Positions 59,589 to 64,000 of a DNA stretch of 64,000 bases are shown one piece after another. A program made the position numbers and the translations under genes. The notes beneath the pieces were generated by a model. That model did not search any database. It was not told the DNA's origin and saw nothing but the letters and a program-made list of their open reading frames with translations. This stretch comes from Desulfamplus sp964425195 (GTDB lineage: Bacteria > Desulfobacterota > Desulfobacteria > Desulfobacterales > Desulfobacteraceae): positions 124,001-188,000 of the forward strand of contig CAYRLG010000003.1 in the NCBI GenBank assembly GCA_964425195.1, written 5' to 3'. Position 1 is the first letter of the stretch; each line of letters starts with the position of its first letter.

Positions 59589-60314
59589 TTATCCACCTAA
59601 ATACGCCTTTTTCACATCAGAGTTATTAAGCAGCTCACTTGCTGTCCCGCTTGCTACAATCTCTCCAGTATCCATAACATAACCGCGATGGGCAAACTTT
59701 AAGGCAAGATTTGCATTTTGCTCAATTAAAAGTATAGTCATTCCCTCCTCATTTAACTGTTTGAGCACTCTGAACATATCATACATCAGAAGTGGAGAAA
59801 GTCCCATTGAAGGCTCATCTAAAAGGATAAAATTACACGCTGTCATAATCGCTCGGCTAACAGATAACATCTGTTGCTCTCCGCCACTTAAAGTTTCACT
59901 TCTCTGATGACGCCTCTCTGCCATTTTAGGAAAAAGCGAATATACCCTCTCATAGTCTCTCTTAAGAGATTCATCATCATCTCTTGAATATGTGGCAAGT
60001 TTAAGGTTCTCTTCAACAGTAAGATTTCCGAAAATATGCCTCCCTTCTGGTGCAAGTGCAATATGATAGTCAGAAACTATTGAGTGAGCAGGTACATTTA
60101 GCAAACTTTTTCCATTGTATAGGATATCTCCGGCAGATACCTTTGAGCCTTCAGGTGGAGGCACTCTTGTTATTGCATGTAAAGTTGTTGTCTTGCCAGC
60201 ACCATTTGCACCAATTAGAGTAACAATCTCTCCTTTATCAACAGTAAAAGAGATACCGTGGAGAGCTTCGATATTGCCATATTTAACGTATAGATTTTTG
60301 ATTTCAAGTAACAT
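59589..60314 (-). CDS. livF: Branched-chain amino acid ABC transporter ATP-binding protein
   Basis: 241-residue ATPase subunit. Walker A GANGAGKTT, signature LSGGEQQML, Walker B NFILLDEPSMGLS and H-loop region LLIEQNANLALKFAH (the LivF form) are visible. The start overlaps the livG stop by one base (TGATG), so expression is coupled. It pairs with LivG on the cytoplasmic face of LivH/LivM. Specificity is set by LivK. Confidence 0.96.
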   Translation of the reverse strand: MLLEIKNLYVKYGNIEALHGISFTVDKGEIVTLIGANGAGKTTTLHAITRVPPPEGSKVSAGDILYNGKSLLNVPAHSIVSDYHIALAPEGRHIFGNLTVEENLKLATYSRDDDESLKRDYERVYSLFPKMAERRHQRSETLSGGEQQMLSVSRAIMTACNFILLDEPSMGLSPLLMYDMFRVLKQLNEEGMTILLIEQNANLALKFAHRGYVMDTGEIVASGTASELLNNSDVKKAYLGG

Positions 60315-61081
60315 CAGATTTTATCATCCCCTAAATATGCTTTAATAACATCAGGATTTTTCTGAATCTCTTCAGGTGTTCCTTGAGCAATGGTCTTACC
60401 AAAATCGATCACCTGTATCCAAGAACAGAGAGACATTACCACAGCCATCTGGTGTTCAATCATCCAGATAGCAATATCAAACTCTTTGTGAATCCACCTA
60501 ATAAGTTTAATCAACTCTTGAACATCAGAAGAGTTAAGACCTGCTGCCGGCTCATCAAGAAGAAGCAGTGATGGTTTTACAGAAAGAGCTCGAGCAATCT
60601 CAATTTTGCGTTGAATACCGTAAGGTAGGTTTTTTGGTTTCTCATCCATGAACTGAATAAGATCAAGATGCTCAAGAAGCTGCATAGCAATACTCTTCAT
60701 ACGCTTTTCATTTTCAGCATAACGTCTATTCCGTAGAAATAGATCAACAAGAGAGTAGCCTAAATTATAATGTTGAGATATAAGTATATTATCTAAAAGT
60801 GACATATCATGCCACAATCTTATATTCTGAAACGTTCTGGCTATTCCCATTCCTGTAACTTTATTAGGTTTTAATCCGTCAATAGATTGACCTTTAAACA
60901 GTATTTTTCCCTGAGTGGGTTTGTAAAAACCGCTAACGATATTAAATACCGTTGTTTTTCCAGCACCATTTGGACCTATAAGTCCCATCAGTTCATTGCC
61001 CTTAAACTCTGTTTGAAAATCTGATACTGCAGTAAGCCCTCCAAACTGCTGGGTTAGACCTGTTATTTTAAGTAACGACAT
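60314..61081 (-). CDS. livG: Branched-chain amino acid ABC transporter ATP-binding protein
   Basis: 255-residue ATPase subunit. Walker A is GPNGAGKTT; the signature region is LPYGIQRKIEIARAL, the LivG variant of LSGGQ; Walker B is LLLLDEPAAGLN; the switch histidine lies in MIEHQM. GIARTFQNIRLWHDMSLLDN is the usual LivG Q-loop block. It lies 82 bases after livM and overlaps livF by one base. Confidence 0.96.
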   Translation of the reverse strand: MSLLKITGLTQQFGGLTAVSDFQTEFKGNELMGLIGPNGAGKTTVFNIVSGFYKPTQGKILFKGQSIDGLKPNKVTGMGIARTFQNIRLWHDMSLLDNILISQHYNLGYSLVDLFLRNRRYAENEKRMKSIAMQLLEHLDLIQFMDEKPKNLPYGIQRKIEIARALSVKPSLLLLDEPAAGLNSSDVQELIKLIRWIHKEFDIAIWMIEHQMAVVMSLCSWIQVIDFGKTIAQGTPEEIQKNPDVIKAYLGDDKI

Positions 61082-61163
61082 AAATCATATCTCCGTGAGA
61101 TAAATTCTTTGGATATATTTTTTGATTCGGCTATCTTTTTTCTGATCTTACGCTTACTACATG

Positions 61164-62240
61164 CTATTTAAACTGATAATATTTTCTAAGTCTTGGAAAG
61201 AGATCAGATAACTCACGATTTCCCATAATACCTTCGGGTCTAAACTGCATAAGAATAACAAGAATAAACGGAATAATAACCCATTTTAATACCTGACTTA
61301 GATGAAAAGTCTCTGGAACAATAGGAATAAAATGGATTAAAGTATCTGCGGCTGGTATTATAAACCTTAACCCTTCAATAAGAAGGGTAAAAAGAATTGC
61401 GGCGATGATCGAACCACTTAATGAACCCATCCCTCCAAGATAGACCATAACAAGACATTCAGTCGATTTTAAAATATTAAAGGAATTGGGGTTTATGTAC
61501 CCTAAAATATGAGCAAAAAGACCACCAGCAATACCTGCAAGTCCAGATGAGAACATAAATGCAACAAGTTTCATTTTATCAGTATTTACGCTCATTATCT
61601 CGGCAGCTATCTCATCTTGATGTATAGCAATAATCCCTTTTCCATAAGTTGATGAGACAAACCTTCTGATAAGAAAGACAACTAAATAGGTAAATATAAA
61701 TGTCCAGATAAGCATCCATGGAATAAAAGCGACATCTTCCATTGCAAATACAATCTGTTTCATACCCATAAAACCTCTTGCCCCTCCAACAGAATCCATA
61801 TTTATCAACATGCTAACAATAATAAAATTGGCAGCAAGAGTTATTATTGCAAGGTAGTCATCACGAGTCTTAAAAGATGGTATAGCGACAAGAAGTCCTG
61901 TAATTGCTGCTGCAATGCCACCTATTATCATGGTGACAGGGAAAAAATAGAGAGCAAGTTCAGGAGAGAGAATTGGGTCGCCAAAAGTTTTACTGCTTGT
62001 AAAAAGCATAATGTTCAAAACTGACGTGACGTAAGCTCCAACAGCCATAAATCCAGCGTGACCACAGGCAAACTCTCCCATATAACCGTTTATAATATTG
62101 AAACTTGACGACAATATGATATTGACTCCTATAAACATTATTATTGTCTGTACATAAAGGTCTATAAGTTCAAAATGTGCGGCAATTACAGTGCCTATGG
62201 CAAGAATGGCAAGTAAGGCAGGTACAGAGAATTTTTTCAT
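61164..62240 (-). CDS. livM: Branched-chain amino acid ABC transporter permease
   Basis: 358-residue membrane permease with about 8-9 helices. INGYMGEFACGHAGFMAVGAYVT-type sequence (core GHAGFMAVGAY), TRDDYLAIITLA, TYGKGIIAIHQDEIAAEIM and AGGLFAHILGYINP are LivM signatures. It forms the channel with LivH. 79 bases separate it from livH on the same strand. A short hydrophobic N-terminus serves as first helix. Confidence 0.95.
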   Translation of the reverse strand: MKKFSVPALLAILAIGTVIAAHFELIDLYVQTIIMFIGVNIILSSSFNIINGYMGEFACGHAGFMAVGAYVTSVLNIMLFTSSKTFGDPILSPELALYFFPVTMIIGGIAAAITGLLVAIPSFKTRDDYLAIITLAANFIIVSMLINMDSVGGARGFMGMKQIVFAMEDVAFIPWMLIWTFIFTYLVVFLIRRFVSSTYGKGIIAIHQDEIAAEIMSVNTDKMKLVAFMFSSGLAGIAGGLFAHILGYINPNSFNILKSTECLVMVYLGGMGSLSGSIIAAILFTLLIEGLRFIIPAADTLIHFIPIVPETFHLSQVLKWVIIPFILVILMQFRPEGIMGNRELSDLFPRLRKYYQFK

Positions 62241-62319
62241 AAGCCTCCACTTTAGTTACTATTTTTTTAAAAAACAGGTACAATCAAATTGCAATAATCA
62301 GTTCATAACTATTATGATT

Positions 62320-63234
62320 TTATATTTTTGTCGATTTTGCAACCCCAAATAATCCAGTGGGCTTTATTACTAAAATTATAAGAAGTATTGAAAAAGCAAT
62401 CAAATCCCTGAAGGTTGATGGAAAGACCGCAACAACTAAAATCTCGACAATTCCAAGAAGAAAACCACCGACAAACGCACCTTTTATATCTCCAATACCT
62501 CCTACAACTGCGGCAATAAAAGCCTTCCATCCTATGATTGCACCCATAAATGGATCAAGTATTGGATATGACATGGCAAATAAAATACCTGCAAGACCAG
62601 CAAGCGAAGAGCCAAGTATGAATGTAACTACAATAATGGTATCAATAGGGATGCCCATTAGAGGAATTGCAAATTTATCGTAAGATATTCCTCTCATTGC
62701 CATACCAATTTTAGTTTTGGATATAATTGTGTTAAGAATAAAATATACAATTATGGAGGAGATGATAACCCCAATTTTAAGATTGGTCATACTGACCATA
62801 CCAAAATTATAGACCACCTTATCAATAAGTTCAGGAAAACTTTTACGGCTTGCACCTAAAAATGCAAGATTGCCGTTTTCTAAAATAAGACCACACATCA
62901 AGGCAGTTATAACTACGTATAGTCGATTTGCACCTTTACGTCTTAGGGGTCTGTAGGCAATACGCTCAAGAGTTACACCGCATATAGCTGTCAGAATCAT
63001 GGTCAATGGAATTACCAAGGCAAGAGTTGTTGTACCTGAAAAAGCCAGAGACCCTTTGAAAAAAAATATGGCGATAAAATATGCGATATAAGCACCAACC
63101 ATGAAGATATCACCATGTGCAAAGTTTATTAGCCTTAGCACACCGTAAACAAGAGTGTAACCAAGTGCAATAAGGGAGTAAAAACTTCCCCATTGCAACG
63201 CATTGAATAGATTTTGAATAATACTGTCAAACAC
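62320..63234 (-). CDS. livH: Branched-chain amino acid ABC transporter permease
   Basis: 304-residue permease, ~8 helices. LIALGYTLVYGVLRLINFAHG is the family signature (core LGYTLVYGVLRLINFAHGD), followed by ERIAYRPLRR, AMRGISYDKFAIPLMG and the C-terminal FVGGFLLGIVEI. It follows livK with 168 bases between, which contain a terminator-like hairpin. It pairs with LivM. Confidence 0.95.
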   Translation of the reverse strand: MFDSIIQNLFNALQWGSFYSLIALGYTLVYGVLRLINFAHGDIFMVGAYIAYFIAIFFFKGSLAFSGTTTLALVIPLTMILTAICGVTLERIAYRPLRRKGANRLYVVITALMCGLILENGNLAFLGASRKSFPELIDKVVYNFGMVSMTNLKIGVIISSIIVYFILNTIISKTKIGMAMRGISYDKFAIPLMGIPIDTIIVVTFILGSSLAGLAGILFAMSYPILDPFMGAIIGWKAFIAAVVGGIGDIKGAFVGGFLLGIVEILVVAVFPSTFRDLIAFSILLIILVIKPTGLFGVAKSTKI

Positions 63235-63269
63235 GTTCGTATCCCCCTACAGATTTGAGCTATAAAGTA

Positions 63270-63325
63270 AAAAAAATAGCAGGGGCATTACCCTTTTTAA
63301 CTTAAGTAAGGAATAATGCCTCTGC
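63270..63325 (-). terminator. Intercistronic terminator between livK and livH
   Basis: On the minus strand GCAGAGGCATTA pairs with TAATGCCCCTGC (one mismatch), arms at 63314-63325 and 63279-63290, loop 23 bases; TATTTTTTTTAC follows directly. This is a classic Rho-independent layout downstream of livK, likely partial, so that the binding protein is made in excess over the membrane complex. Confidence 0.75.
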
Positions 63326-63402
63326 GTTATAAATGCTCAATATGATTTTGGGTTCAAAGATAAAAATATAAACTAATTGAGTAAATTTTCAATAAAATCA
63401 TA

Positions 63403-64000
63403 CTATGGACATACAGATTCTGCAAACTCAAACTCACCAGCATCATTTATTTTTACTACAACCGCACATTTAATAGGATCGCCTTGTTCATCAAATCTCA
63501 TATTACCAGTGATTCCTTTAACCTCTTTAATTGCTGCAATACCATCTCTTACTGCCTGACGATCTTTTCTTATATTACCAGTAAGCTTACCAGCATTCTG
63601 GATGCCTGCTAAAACTACATTAATAGCATCCCATGTAAGAGCTGCAACATCTGCTGGCTGATAACCATATAGTTTCTGATACTTATCAATAAACTCTTTT
63701 GTAGAACCTTTTGCACCTGCTGCTGCATAGTGGGTTGAAAAATAGTGTCCTTTGCAATCATCGCCGCACAGTGTCATAAGTTCAGAGTTACCCCAAGCAT
63801 CAGCACCCATAAATGGACCTTTCCATCCAAGGTCATGTGCCTGTTTTACAATAAGGGCAACTTCGTTATAGTTGTTAGGAAGGAATATAAAATCTGGTTT
63901 TGCAGCAATTATTTTGGTAAGCTGGGCACTAAAATCTTGATCTTTATCTCCATAGCTTTCAAATGCAACTACAGCACCATCACCTTTTTTCTTGTTAAAG
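63403..64000 (-). CDS. livK: Branched-chain amino acid ABC transporter substrate-binding protein (5' end beyond window)
   Basis: Periplasmic Leu/Ile/Val-type binding protein; about 198 C-terminal residues are visible, and the start with signal peptide lies past the right edge. The open frame runs through 64000. FESYGDKDQDFSAQLTKI, PDFIFLPNNYNEVA, YGYQPADVAALTWDAINVV and NMRFDEQGDP are LivJ/LivK blocks of the type I periplasmic binding fold. It is the first visible gene of the liv operon and is followed by a terminator-like hairpin. The true ligand (branched-chain amino acid, amide or aromatic) is uncertain. Confidence 0.93.
   Translation of the reverse strand, partial: FNKKKGDGAVVAFESYGDKDQDFSAQLTKIIAAKPDFIFLPNNYNEVALIVKQAHDLGWKGPFMGADAWGNSELMTLCGDDCKGHYFSTHYAAAGAKGSTKEFIDKYQKLYGYQPADVAALTWDAINVVLAGIQNAGKLTGNIRKDRQAVRDGIAAIKEVKGITGNMRFDEQGDPIKCAVVVKINDAGEFEFAESVCP

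Noticed and set aside
1..64000. CRISPR arrays, tRNA, rRNA or a replication origin
   Set aside because: Read through for spaced identical repeats, cloverleaf-like G-C stems and DnaA-box clusters. None found beyond the repeats listed. A covariance-model scan for tRNA and ncRNA would be decisive.

Overview
The window is about 64 kb of AT-rich DNA (by eye in the mid-30s % G+C), densely packed with about 58 protein-coding genes on both strands. No tRNA, rRNA or CRISPR array was seen. The gene content suggests a Gram-negative, motile, anaerobic member of the Desulfobacterota (the delta-proteobacterial sulfate-reducer lineage, Desulfobacterales-like). The clues are paired ferredoxin-containing MinD-type ATPases beside NifX/orange-protein-like genes, a DVU0298-type protein, an fdhD gene, a KamA-family radical SAM enzyme, abundant chemosensory proteins and a carboxyspermidine polyamine pathway. 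This placement is inference; no marker gene here fixes the species.

Layout. 1-7.3 kb: a truncated acyl-CoA dehydrogenase divergent from a TetR regulator, with two near-identical operators in inverted orientation between them; a rhomboid protease with a DnaJ-like tail overlapping a molybdenum-carrier-like gene; cmoB; a PanP-type decarboxylase; and tag. 7.4-18.8 kb: a signalling block (chemoreceptor, CheY-like protein, Hpt protein, a ParA/MinD-cNMP-DUF4388 fusion, and a REC-DUF342 FapA-like protein) interleaved with tatD, gpsA, a UPF0280 gene, a ferredoxin and a DVU0298-like gene. 19-26.4 kb: proC, a stand-alone EF-G, dapA, a YkgJ-type protein and a U32-family (RlhA-like) protein. 26.4-29.4 kb: an operon with a very strong promoter encoding two MinD ATPases with [4Fe-4S] inserts and two NifX/ORP-family proteins. 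29.5-35.5 kb: a CheC-CheY-receptor-like-histidine kinase operon, with a 100-N assembly gap inside an acidic repeat, followed by a Cache chemoreceptor. 35.5-41.8 kb: a complete arginine-to-spermidine route (SpeA, SpeB, carboxyspermidine dehydrogenase and decarboxylase) with a small membrane protein embedded in it. 42-44.7 kb: eptA, a PAP2 phosphatase and a DUF202 gene, likely for envelope/lipid A modification. 44.7-45.1 kb: a decayed IS1-like remnant. 45.1-51 kb: amtB with a sigma-54 promoter, cmoA, tcdA, a universal stress protein and glpK. 51-58.7 kb: a KamA-family enzyme, an isochorismatase-fold hydrolase, a small flagellar-rod-like protein, fdhD, a MATE exporter, YgiQ and a short DarP-like protein. 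58.8-64 kb: a eukaryote-type HisA and a branched-chain amino acid ABC transporter (livF, G, M, H and partial livK).

How it fits together. CmoA and CmoB are both present, about 42 kb apart, giving a full cmo5U34 tRNA modification pair. The polyamine genes make spermidine without S-adenosylmethionine decarboxylase. Several transcription signals can be read directly: a sigma-54 promoter for amtB, an intercistronic terminator between livK and livH that would raise binding protein over permease, a structured leader before speA, and the TetR operators. The most unusual items are multidomain fusions (rhomboid-DnaJ C-terminal; MinD-cNMP-DUF4388; REC-MshEN-like-DUF342), an acidic VTFFDD repeat in a receptor-like protein, and asparagine/serine-rich inserts in three enzymes.
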